The translations under genes were made by a program, and so were the position numbers. The notes beneath the pieces were generated by a model. That model was not told where the DNA came from. It ran no database searches and worked only from the letters and a program-made list of their open reading frames with translations. From LMDS01 sp039930465 (lineage in GTDB: Bacteria > Pseudomonadota > Gammaproteobacteria > Burkholderiales > Burkholderiaceae_C), in contig JBDTTU010000006.1 of assembly GCA_039930465.1 (NCBI GenBank), positions 13,290-77,289 of the forward strand: DNA of 64,000 bases, in the 5' to 3' direction. Below are positions 20,240 through 28,150 of this stretch, piece by piece (the stretch's first letter is position 1; every line of letters starts with the position of its first letter).

Positions 20240-21661
20240 TCAAGTTGCGGTGCTCGCCGTCAGGTGCGCAATCGAGTTGGCGTAGTAGGCCACCACCGTC
20301 CTCTCGGCCGCGTTGACGCGGAACAGGCCCTGCTCTTCCAGCACCAGGTGCCGCAGCGTGAGCATGCGCAGGCCAACGGTGAGCGCGTAGTCGCGGTCGG
20401 TGCGCGGTACGTAGACATGCGCGCCGAGCGCCTCGACTCGTTCGATCAGGGCGTGGACTGCGGCTTTCAGTTCCAGTTCTGACCACGCCCGTTGCGGGTC
20501 GCCCAGAAACACGCTGGCGACCAGCGGCACGGGCAGCACCGGCACGTTCAAGCCGATCTGCGTCATCAGCACCTGGCCGACCGCGGCCACTTGGACGCGC
20601 CGTTCGGCATCGTCGAGCGCGCGAAAGTCGATGCCACGTTCCTTCACGAACGCGCGCATCGAATACGGTTGGCCGAAGTTCACGCAGGCATAGCCAAAAC
20701 GATAGCGCCGCCCCAGCAGCGTGAACACGAACTGCCGCGCAAGGTAGCTGCCCGTGATGCGCAGCGTACGCAGCAAGCCACTGCGCTGCGGCCTGGCATC
20801 GAGCTTGCGCAGCAGCGTGCGGTCTTCGATCACACGGTCGTAGTTGATGCCGACCGGAATGAAGACCAGATCACGTTCGCCATCGGGGCTGAAGCCCTTG
20901 AGCATGTAGTCGAGCAAGCCAAGCTTGGGTTCGCGCAAGCGCCCGTCGACCGTGAGCCCGCCTTCGGGGTACATGGCCTGCGGCACACCGCCTTCGGTGG
21001 CCATCTGCACGTAGCGCTGCAGCACCATCCGGTACAGCGGGTCGCCGGAATTGCGGCGCACGAAGTAGGCCCCCATCGCGCGGATCAAACCCTGCAACGG
21101 CCAGATGCGTGCCCACTCGCCGACCGCGTAGCTCAGCGCGACGCGCTCGGCGGCAAGAAAGGACACGAGGATGTAGTCCATGTTGCTGCGGTGATTCATC
21201 ACGAACACGACGGTGGACTTCGGGTTGATCGCGGCCATTGCCTGCGCGTCGGTGTAGCCCAGGCGCACACGGTAGACGAGCCGCGCGAAGGTCTTCGACA
21301 GCCAGTAGCCGACGCGGAAGTAGACGTAGGCGTTGAAGGCCGGCACGATCTCGCGCGCGTAGACGGCGATCGTTTTCATCACCACCGCCCGCGGCTGGCC
21401 GGTGGTGGCCGCGTGCGCCTCGGCGGCGGCCAGCACGCGCGGGTCGATCATCAGCCGGTCGATCAGCGCGCGGCGGCGCGTCAGCTTGAACTGCGGCAGC
21501 TCGATCTTCAGGCGCACGCTGATCTCGTCCAGCACGTTGCGCACCTTGCGCCTGAAGTACCAGCGTGCGCCCGGCAGCAGCAGCCATTGCAGCAGCGCCA
21601 GCAGCACCAGCGCGCACATCAGCACGAACACCCACAGCGGCACGGCGACGGTTTGCGTCAA
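20240..21661 (-). CDS. PlsB-like glycerol-3-phosphate acyltransferase
   Basis: 473 residues, membrane-associated. The four GPAT motifs are visible: I NHRSNMDY (HX4D), II GAYFVRRNSGDPLYR, III YPEGGLTVDGRLREPKLG, and IV VFIPVGINYDRVIE. This supports acylation of glycerol-3-phosphate or a closely related acceptor in phospholipid synthesis. It is much shorter than E. coli PlsB (about 800 residues), lacking the long N-terminal region; one hydrophobic helix (about 8-28) anchors it instead. The start is TTG at 21661, selected because GGAGGA lies 6 bases upstream. Converges on the Bax1-inhibitor-family gene. Confidence 0.82.
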   Translation of the reverse strand: MTQTVAVPLWVFVLMCALVLLALLQWLLLPGARWYFRRKVRNVLDEISVRLKIELPQFKLTRRRALIDRLMIDPRVLAAAEAHAATTGQPRAVVMKTIAVYAREIVPAFNAYVYFRVGYWLSKTFARLVYRVRLGYTDAQAMAAINPKSTVVFVMNHRSNMDYILVSFLAAERVALSYAVGEWARIWPLQGLIRAMGAYFVRRNSGDPLYRMVLQRYVQMATEGGVPQAMYPEGGLTVDGRLREPKLGLLDYMLKGFSPDGERDLVFIPVGINYDRVIEDRTLLRKLDARPQRSGLLRTLRITGSYLARQFVFTLLGRRYRFGYACVNFGQPYSMRAFVKERGIDFRALDDAERRVQVAAVGQVLMTQIGLNVPVLPVPLVASVFLGDPQRAWSELELKAAVHALIERVEALGAHVYVPRTDRDYALTVGLRMLTLRHLVLEEQGLFRVNAAERTVVAYYANSIAHLTASTAT

Positions 21662-21750
21662 GAGCGATCCTCCCGGAACACGCGGAGTATCGGGCGCAGC
21701 CGACGTGCCGGCGATTCGGGCAAACCTTCGCCTGTCAGCCCCGCTCGAAC

Positions 21751-21973
21751 ACCGCCATGCTTTGGCTTCGGCCCACGTCGCTACACGACATTACCCTGCG
21801 CCGAAGCATCGCGATCAAAGACCGCCATGCTTTGGCTTCGGCCCACGTCGCTACACGACATCACCCTGCGCTGAAGCATCGCGGTCAAAGACCGCCATGC
21901 TTTGGCTTCGGCCCACGTCGCTACACGACATCACCCTGCGCCGAAGCATCGCGGTCAAAGACCGCCATGCTTT
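21751..21973. repeat. 70-bp tandem repeat, three full copies plus 13 bases
   Basis: The unit begins ACCGCCATGCTTTGG at 21751, 21821 and 21891, and a partial copy starts at 21961. Copies differ at only a few positions (for example T/C at 21792 and A/G near 21814). The unit is derived from the 3' end of rlmD: each copy, read leftwards, begins with the last codons of rlmD (MAVFDRDASAQGDVV and stop) and 22 further bases. Only the rightmost copy is part of the gene; the others lie between rlmD and the acyltransferase gene. Confidence 0.95.
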
Positions 21974-23318
21974 CTACATGCGCCGTGTGCGGGAACATGT
22001 TCACCGCGCCCGCCGCCGTGCAGCGGTAACCCGCCTGGTGCACCAGCACACCCGCATCGCGTGCCAGCGTGGCCGGGTTGCAGCTGACGTAGACGATGCG
22101 TGTCGGCGCCACATACCCCGGTGCCAAAGAGGGGTCGGCGTGGATATCGGCCAGCGCCTTGGCGAGCGCAAAAGCGCCTTCGCGCGGCGGGTCGACAAGC
22201 CACTTGTCGGCGTGGCCGTGGCCGGCGAGCGTGGCGGGCGTCAGCTCGAACAGGTTGCTGGCAGCGAAGCTCGCCTTCGCACCCAAGCCGTTGAGCGCCG
22301 CGTTGTCGCGCGCACGCTGAACCAGCGTTTCGCTGCCTTCGATGCCGAGCACTTCGCGCGCCTTCGTCGCGATCGGCAACGTGAAGTTGCCCAGGCCGCA
22401 GAACCAGTCGATCACGCGCTCGGCCGGGCTTGCATCGAGCAGGCGCAAGGCGCGCGTGACCAGCACGCGGTTGATGTGCGGGTTGACCTGCGTGAAGTCG
22501 GTCGGCTTGAACGGCATGACGATGCCGAACTCGGGCAGCGCATAGGCCAGCTCAGGCCCGCCGGCCTCCAGACGTTGCACGGTGTCGGGCCCTTTCGACT
22601 GCAGCCACCACTGCACGCCGCGCTCTGCCCCGAATACCCGCAGCCGTTCCATATCGGGCTCGCTGAGCGGCTCCATGTGGCGCAGCACCATGGCGGTCAC
22701 ATCGTCCCCGATCGCCAATTCGATCTGCGGCAAGCGGTCACGCTGCGCCATGCCCTCGATCAGCTCGCGCAGCGGCACGAGCAAAGCGCTCACGTGCGGC
22801 GGCAGCACCTCGCAGCTGTCCATGTCGGCCACGAAGCTCGACTTGCGCTCGTGAAAACCGACCAGCACTTTGGCCTTCTTCACCACATAACGCACCGACA
22901 AACGGCCCCGGTAGCGGTAACCCCAGGCCGGCCCTTCGATCGGCCGCAGAACTTGTCCAGGCCTGACCTTGCCAAGATGCCAGAGCGCGTCTTCGAGCGC
23001 ACGCTGTTTGGTCGCGACCTGCGCGCCGACGTGGAAGTGCTGCATCTTGCAACCGCCGCAATGACCGAAGTGCCGGCACTGCGGCACCACGCGCTGCGAG
23101 CTTTCGCGGCGCAGTGCGCTGATCGTCGCCTGCTCCCAGTTGTTCTTGCGCCGGCCCACCTGCACCTGCACTTCCTCGCCGGGCAGCGCGTCTTCGATGA
23201 ACACGACCTTGCCGGCGGCGTTGTGGGCCACCCCCTGAGCTTCGAGGTCGAGCGACTCGACCTTCAGCCACTCCTTTTCGACCACGGCTTTTTCGAGCAC
23301 CACTTTTGCTGATTCCAT
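21921..23318 (-). CDS. rlmD: 23S rRNA (uracil(1939)-C5)-methyltransferase RlmD
   Basis: 465-residue methyltransferase of the TrmA/RlmD family, slightly longer than the E. coli enzyme. An N-terminal TRAM domain (about 15-75) is followed by the 4Fe-4S ligands CRHFGHCGGC and a later Cys in DMDSCEVLP. The SAM site is IDWFCGLGNFTLP (about 320), the DPPREG motif is at about 395, and the catalytic Cys is in YVSCNPATLARD. The last 15 residues (MAVFDRDASAQGDVV) lie in the tandem repeat, so this C-terminus is preserved but reiterated downstream. Divergent from the gcv operon. Confidence 0.95.
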   Translation of the reverse strand: MESAKVVLEKAVVEKEWLKVESLDLEAQGVAHNAAGKVVFIEDALPGEEVQVQVGRRKNNWEQATISALRRESSQRVVPQCRHFGHCGGCKMQHFHVGAQVATKQRALEDALWHLGKVRPGQVLRPIEGPAWGYRYRGRLSVRYVVKKAKVLVGFHERKSSFVADMDSCEVLPPHVSALLVPLRELIEGMAQRDRLPQIELAIGDDVTAMVLRHMEPLSEPDMERLRVFGAERGVQWWLQSKGPDTVQRLEAGGPELAYALPEFGIVMPFKPTDFTQVNPHINRVLVTRALRLLDASPAERVIDWFCGLGNFTLPIATKAREVLGIEGSETLVQRARDNAALNGLGAKASFAASNLFELTPATLAGHGHADKWLVDPPREGAFALAKALADIHADPSLAPGYVAPTRIVYVSCNPATLARDAGVLVHQAGYRCTAAGAVNMFPHTAHVESMAVFDRDASAQGDVV

Positions 23319-23365
23319 GGGCCGCGATTATCGGCGCGCGCAATGCCGCTGCTACACTTCGGGCC

Positions 23366-23475
23366 GTCAGGAGAGAGCTTTCCGGTGGGTCGAAACGACG
23401 CCCCGATGAAGCCGCCGAAGGCGCAGGGCCAAGCATGTGGAAGCAAGGCTCGAACGCTCAGGCAAAAGGACTGAC
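23366..23475 (+). ncRNA. Glycine riboswitch, aptamer 1
   Basis: P1 is GTCAG (23366-23370) with CTGAC (23471-23475). The conserved elements of the glycine aptamer are present in order: GGAGAG after P1, GCCGCCGAAGGCGCA in the middle, and CTCAGGCAAAAGGAC before the closing strand. Located between the divergent rlmD start and gcvT. It forms a tandem pair with aptamer 2. Confidence 0.95.
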
Positions 23476-23478
23476 AAG

Positions 23479-23495
23479 CGCTTCGTTTCGAAGCG
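23479..23495 (+). other. Hairpin in the riboswitch linker
   Basis: CGCTTCG (23479-23485) and CGAAGCG (23489-23495) form a perfect 7-bp stem with a TTT loop, placed between the end of aptamer 1 and the start of aptamer 2. The linker of tandem glycine riboswitches is usually short and takes part in a kink-turn, so a stable extra hairpin is unusual. Confidence 0.7.
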
Positions 23496-23497
23496 TT

Positions 23498-23600
23498 CCT
23501 CGCTGGAGAGAGGCCCACCCCGAGTGGGCCCACCGAAGGGGCAAGCGGCTCTACCGCGAAAGCGGCGCTGCCAATCTCTCAGGTAAAGCGGACAGAGAGG
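23498..23600 (+). ncRNA. Glycine riboswitch, aptamer 2
   Basis: P1 is CCTCGCTG (23498-23505) with CAGAGAGG (23593-23600), with one G-A mismatch. The internal GGAGAGAG, CACCGAAGGGGCAAGC and CTCTCAGGTAAAGCGGAC are the conserved glycine-binding core. The spacing from aptamer 1 is about 22 bases. It is followed by the expression platform before gcvT. Confidence 0.95.
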
Positions 23601-23619
23601 GCATTCCCGGTGCGATCAT

Positions 23620-23667
23620 GAGGTCGCGCCGGTCCATTGAATTGCCCTCGCAGGACCTCCTCAGGAG
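23620..23667 (+). promoter_or_regulatory. Expression platform of the glycine riboswitch with exclusive hairpins near the gcvT SD
   Basis: Two stems share the segment just before the gcvT ribosome-binding site: GAGGTC (23620-23625) with GACCTC (23654-23659), and GGTCC (23631-23635) with GGACC (23653-23657). They cannot form together. The Shine-Dalgarno CAGGAG is at 23662-23667, immediately next to them, and CTCC at 23657-23660 is itself complementary to it. No U-tract is present, so control of translation initiation is more likely than termination. Confidence 0.55.
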
Positions 23668-23673
23668 ACGACC

Positions 23674-24801
23674 ATGTCCGACACCGCCGTTCTGCAAACC
23701 ACCCCGCTGCACGCGTTGCACCTCGAACTCGGCGCCAAGATGGTGCCCTTCGCTGGCTACGAGATGCCGGTCTCGTACCCCGCCGGCATCATCAAGGAAC
23801 ACCGCCAGTGCCGCGAATCGGCAGCGCTGTTCGACGTTTCACACATGGGCCAGCTGCGCCTCGCCGGCCCTGACGCCGCGAAAGCCCTCGAAACCCTGGT
23901 GCCCATGGATGTGCAAGGCCTCGCCGACGGCCAGCAGCGCTACGCGTATTTCACCAATGCGAACGGCGGCATCCTCGACGACCTGATGATCACGCGGCGC
24001 GCTGCCCAGAACGACCTGTTGCTGATCGTCAACGCGGCCTGCAAGGCGGCCGACATCAAATACCTGGTCACCAACATCGGCCACCGCTGCACGGTGCAGC
24101 CGCTGCCCGAGCGCGCGCTGCTCGCGCTGCAAGGCCCGAAGGCGGTGCATGCACTGGCGCGCCTGAACCCCGCCGTCGCTTCGCTGGTATTCATGACTGG
24201 CATGAGCGTCACCCTCGCCGGTGCCGAGTGTTTCGTCACCCGCTCGGGTTACACCGGCGACGACGGCTTCGAGATCTCGGTGCCTGCCGACCGGGCCGAA
24301 GCGCTGGCGCGCGAGCTGCTCGCACAAGCCGAGGTCGGCCCTGTCGGCCTGGGCGCACGCGACACGCTTCGGCTCGAAGCCGGTCTGTGCCTGTACGGGC
24401 ACGACATCGACACCACGACAACGCCGGTCGAAGCCGCCCTCACCTGGGCGATCCAGAAAGTGCGGCGCGCCGGCGGCGCGCGCCATGGCGGTTACCCCGG
24501 CGCTTCGGTGATCGACGGCCAGCTCGCCACCGGCGCGGCCACCAAGCGGGTCGGCCTGATCGGGCTCGAACGTGTGCCGGTGCGCGAAGGCGCCACCATC
24601 CATGACGCCCACGGCCGCAAGCTCGGCCACGTGACGAGCGGCACGCTCGCGCCGACCGTGGCGCAACCGATCGCAATGGCCTACCTCGCCGCCAACCACG
24701 CACTGCCGAACCACGAGGTCTATGCCGACGTGCGCGGCAAGGCCCAGCCCATGCGCGTGACTTCCATGCCGTTCACGCCGCACCACTACTTCCGCGGCTG
24801 A
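23674..24801 (+). CDS. gcvT: Aminomethyltransferase (glycine cleavage T protein)
   Basis: 375 residues. It transfers the aminomethyl group from lipoyl-GcvH to tetrahydrofolate, releasing ammonia and methylene-THF. Family features: the N-terminal LHALHLELGAKMVPFAGYEMP, the catalytic-Asp region AYFTNANGGILDDLMITR, and the C-terminal barrel with IGLERVPVREGATIHD. Start ATG at 23674 is preceded by CAGGAG. First gene after the glycine riboswitch, in the operon gcvT-gcvH-gcvP-sdaA. Confidence 0.97.
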   Translation: MSDTAVLQTTPLHALHLELGAKMVPFAGYEMPVSYPAGIIKEHRQCRESAALFDVSHMGQLRLAGPDAAKALETLVPMDVQGLADGQQRYAYFTNANGGILDDLMITRRAAQNDLLLIVNAACKAADIKYLVTNIGHRCTVQPLPERALLALQGPKAVHALARLNPAVASLVFMTGMSVTLAGAECFVTRSGYTGDDGFEISVPADRAEALARELLAQAEVGPVGLGARDTLRLEAGLCLYGHDIDTTTTPVEAALTWAIQKVRRAGGARHGGYPGASVIDGQLATGAATKRVGLIGLERVPVREGATIHDAHGRKLGHVTSGTLAPTVAQPIAMAYLAANHALPNHEVYADVRGKAQPMRVTSMPFTPHHYFRG

Positions 24802-24846
24802 ACCCGCAAACCATCAACGTCCCCCGACAAATCACTGGAGCCCCCG

Positions 24847-25221
24847 ATGACGACCATGTACACCAACGACCACGAGTGGATCAACATCGAAGACCACGAG
24901 GCCGCCACCGTCGGCATCACCCACCACGCGCAGGACGCGCTGGGCGATGTGGTCTTCATCGAGTTGCCTTCGGTGGGCAGCACCTTCAAACAAGGCGAGG
25001 TGGCCGGCGTGGTCGAATCGGTGAAAGCAGCGGCCGACCTGTTCATGCCAGTCAGCGGCGAAATCGTCGAGGTCAACGAAGCGCTGCGCGACGACCCGTC
25101 GCTCGCCAACACCGACCCCTTGGGCAACGGCTGGTTCTTCAAGGTTCATGTCAGCAACATGGCCGAGTTCGAACAGCTGATGGACGCGCCCGCCTACGAC
25201 CTGCTCGTCAAGAACAGCTGA
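24847..25221 (+). CDS. gcvH: Glycine cleavage system H protein
   Basis: 124-residue lipoyl carrier that shuttles the aminomethyl intermediate between GcvP, GcvT and dihydrolipoyl dehydrogenase. The lipoylation Lys is in VVESVKAAADLFMPVSG (about residue 62), flanked by the typical GD...FIELPSVG strands. GGAG lies shortly before the ATG. It is 45 bases after gcvT and 10 bases before gcvP. Confidence 0.97.
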   Translation: MTTMYTNDHEWINIEDHEAATVGITHHAQDALGDVVFIELPSVGSTFKQGEVAGVVESVKAAADLFMPVSGEIVEVNEALRDDPSLANTDPLGNGWFFKVHVSNMAEFEQLMDAPAYDLLVKNS

Positions 25222-25231
25222 AGGGCTTTCA

Positions 25232-28147
25232 ATGTTGATGCCTGCCCACAAGCCGCTGCGCGAACTTGAAGACGCGTCGGAATTCGTCGCTCGCCACATC
25301 GGCGTGAGCGCCGACGACGAACACCACATGCTGTCGGTGATAGGCGCGGCTTCGCGCCGCGCGCTGATCGAATCCGTGATGCCGCGCTCGATCGCCCGCG
25401 GCGCGCCCATGGCGCTGCCCGAGCCGCTGACCGAAGCCTCGGCCTTGGCCGAGTTGAAGGCCATCGCCGGCCGCAACCAGGTGCTGAAAAGTTTCATCGG
25501 CCAGGGTTACCACGGCACTTACACGCCAGGTGTCATCTTGCGCAACATTCTCGAGAACCCGGCCTGGTACACCGCCTACACGCCCTACCAGGCAGAAATC
25601 TCGCAGGGCCGCATGGAAGCGCTGGTGAACTTCCAGACCATGGTCTGCGAGCTCACGGGCATGGCGATCGCCGGCTCATCGATGCTCGACGAAGCAACCG
25701 CCGCGGCCGAAGCGATGACACTCGCGCTGCGTGTCGGCAAAGCCAAGTCGACCACGCTCTTCGTCGCCGACGACGTGCTTCCACAAACACTCGAAGTGGT
25801 GCAGACCCGCGCTCGGCCACTGGGCATCACGGTGCTCACGGGCGCGGCCGAAGCTGCGGGCAGCGCCGATGCTTTCGCCGTGCTGCTGCAGTACCCCGGC
25901 GTCGGCGGCGTGGTGCGTGATCTGCAGCCGGCGATCGACGCGGTGCACGCGCGCGGTGGCCTGGCCATCGTCGCTGCCGATCTGTTGGCGCTGACGCTGC
26001 TGAAAGCGCCTGGCGAAATGGGCGCCGACATCGTCGTTGGCAACACCCAGCGCTTCGGCATGCCGATGGGCAACGGCGGGCCGCACGCCGCTTTCCTCGC
26101 GACGAAAGACGAGTTCAAGCGCTCGATGCCCGGCCGGCTCGTCGGCGTGAGCGTCGACGCCCACGGCGCACCGGCCTACCGGCTGGCCCTGCAGACGCGC
26201 GAGCAGCACATTCGGCGCGAGAAGGCCACGTCGAACATCTGCACTGCGCAAGTGCTGCCCGCCGTGGTGGCGAGCATGTACGCCGTGTACCACGGGCCTG
26301 AAGGGCTGAAGCGCATTGCGCGCCGCGTGGCCAGCTACACGGCTGTGCTGGCGAAGGGCCTGCAACAACTCGGTTGTTCGCTGCCGAACATCGGCGGCTT
26401 CGATACTTTGCAGGTCACGACCGGCGCGAACACCGAATCGGTGTTGCAGTCAGCGCGTGCGCTCGGCTTCAACCTGCGCCGCGCCTCGGCCGCAAGTGTG
26501 GGCATCACGCTCGACGAAACGACGACGCGTGACGACATCACCGCACTGTGGAACCTCTTCGCTGCGGGCCAGCCACGGCCCGACTTCGCGCCCTTCGAAA
26601 AGGGCATCGGCTCGCTGATTCCCGAATCGCTGGTCCGCAGCAGTGCCTTCCTCACGCACCCGGTCTTCAATCGCCACCATTCCGAAACCGCGATGCTGCG
26701 TTACATCCGCAGCCTGTCAGACAAAGACCTGGCGCTCGACCGCACGATGATCCCGCTCGGCTCGTGCACGATGAAGCTGAACGCGACCAGCGAGATGATT
26801 CCCATCACCTGGCCCGAGTTCGCAAACATCCACCCGTTCGCGCCGATCGAACAGCTCGCCGGTTACGAACAGCTGCGCACCCAACTCGAAGCCTGGTTGT
26901 GCCAGGCCACCGGCTACAGCGGCGTGAGCCTGCAGCCCAATGCCGGCTCGCAGGGCGAATACGCCGGCCTGCTCGTGATCAAGGCCTTCCACGCAGCGCG
27001 TGGCGAAGCGCATCGCGGCATCTGCCTGATCCCTGAATCGGCGCACGGCACCAACCCGGCCAGCGCGCAGATGGCCGGGTTGCAGGTGGTCGTAACCAAG
27101 TGCGACGACGAAGGCAACATCGATCTGGCTGACCTGGCGGCAAAGTGCACGGCCCACAGCGCGCAGCTCGCCTGCATCATGATCACCTACCCTTCGACCT
27201 ACGGCGTGTTCGACACCCACGTGAAGCAGATCTGCGCGCTCGTGCACCAGCACGGCGGCCGTGTCTACGTAGACGGCGCGAACATGAACGCGCTGGTCGG
27301 CGTGGCCGCGCCGGGCGAGTTCGGCGGCGACGTGAGCCACCTGAACCTGCACAAGACCTTCTGCATTCCGCACGGCGGTGGTGGGCCGGGTGTGGGGCCG
27401 ACCTGCGTGGTCGCCGACCTCGTGCCCTACCTGCCGGCGCACCGCTCGGCCGGCATCGGCACCGAGTTGCAGGTCGGCGCGGTGTCGGCCGCGCCGCTGG
27501 GCAACGCGGCCGTGTTGCCGATCAGCTGGATGTACATGCGCATGATGGGCGCCGAAGGCCTGACGGCGGCCACGGAAACCGCGATCCTGTCGGCCAACTA
27601 CATCGCGGCGCGCCTGGCCGACCACTACGAGGTTCACTACAGCGGCAACATCGCCGGCATCAAGGGCGGTGGCGTGGCGCACGAGTGCATCCTCGACCTT
27701 CGGCCGCTGAAAGAAGCGACCGGCGGCGCGGCTGGCGTGAGCGCCGAAGACGTGGCCAAGCGGCTGATCGACTACGGCTTTCACGCGCCGACGCTGAGCT
27801 TCCCCGTCGCCGGCACGCTGATGGTCGAACCGACCGAGAGCGAATCGCGCGAAGAACTAGACCGCTTCTGCGACGCGATGATCGCCATTCGCCACGAGAT
27901 TGCCAAGGTCGAGTCGGGCGCCTGGCCGAAAGACGACAACCCGTTGAAGGCCGCACCGCACACCGCCGAAGCGCTGCTGAAAGCAGACTGGCCGCACGCG
28001 TACTCTCGCGAGGAAGCGGCTTACCCGGTCGCGGCATTGCGGCGGGGCAAGTACTGGTCGCCGGTCGGTCGTGTCGACAACGTCTGGGGCGACCGCAACC
28101 TGATGTGTTCCTGCCCTCCGCTCACCGACTACGAGACGGCGAGCTGA
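25232..28147 (+). CDS. gcvP: Glycine dehydrogenase (decarboxylating), P protein
   Basis: 971-residue PLP enzyme that decarboxylates glycine and loads the aminomethyl group onto GcvH. Both the alpha-like N-half (QAEISQGRMEALVNFQTMV) and the beta-like C-half are fused in one chain. The PLP lysine is in HLNLHKTFCIPHGGGGPG (about residue 710). Two in-frame ATGs lie at 25232 and 25238; the first is taken, with GAAGGG 8 bases upstream. The stop is three bases before sdaA. Confidence 0.97.
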   Translation: MLMPAHKPLRELEDASEFVARHIGVSADDEHHMLSVIGAASRRALIESVMPRSIARGAPMALPEPLTEASALAELKAIAGRNQVLKSFIGQGYHGTYTPGVILRNILENPAWYTAYTPYQAEISQGRMEALVNFQTMVCELTGMAIAGSSMLDEATAAAEAMTLALRVGKAKSTTLFVADDVLPQTLEVVQTRARPLGITVLTGAAEAAGSADAFAVLLQYPGVGGVVRDLQPAIDAVHARGGLAIVAADLLALTLLKAPGEMGADIVVGNTQRFGMPMGNGGPHAAFLATKDEFKRSMPGRLVGVSVDAHGAPAYRLALQTREQHIRREKATSNICTAQVLPAVVASMYAVYHGPEGLKRIARRVASYTAVLAKGLQQLGCSLPNIGGFDTLQVTTGANTESVLQSARALGFNLRRASAASVGITLDETTTRDDITALWNLFAAGQPRPDFAPFEKGIGSLIPESLVRSSAFLTHPVFNRHHSETAMLRYIRSLSDKDLALDRTMIPLGSCTMKLNATSEMIPITWPEFANIHPFAPIEQLAGYEQLRTQLEAWLCQATGYSGVSLQPNAGSQGEYAGLLVIKAFHAARGEAHRGICLIPESAHGTNPASAQMAGLQVVVTKCDDEGNIDLADLAAKCTAHSAQLACIMITYPSTYGVFDTHVKQICALVHQHGGRVYVDGANMNALVGVAAPGEFGGDVSHLNLHKTFCIPHGGGGPGVGPTCVVADLVPYLPAHRSAGIGTELQVGAVSAAPLGNAAVLPISWMYMRMMGAEGLTAATETAILSANYIAARLADHYEVHYSGNIAGIKGGGVAHECILDLRPLKEATGGAAGVSAEDVAKRLIDYGFHAPTLSFPVAGTLMVEPTESESREELDRFCDAMIAIRHEIAKVESGAWPKDDNPLKAAPHTAEALLKADWPHAYSREEAAYPVAALRRGKYWSPVGRVDNVWGDRNLMCSCPPLTDYETAS

Positions 28148-28150
28148 CCC

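Noticed and set aside
21751..21973. CRISPR array
   Set aside because: The repeats are adjacent with no unique spacers and derive from the rlmD end.
21565..22029. Repetitive protein encoded rightwards by the 70-bp repeats (LASAHVATRHHPA-like)
   Set aside because: It is a by-product of the repeat, antisense to the rlmD end, without start signals; 70 is not a multiple of three, so the frame changes in each copy.
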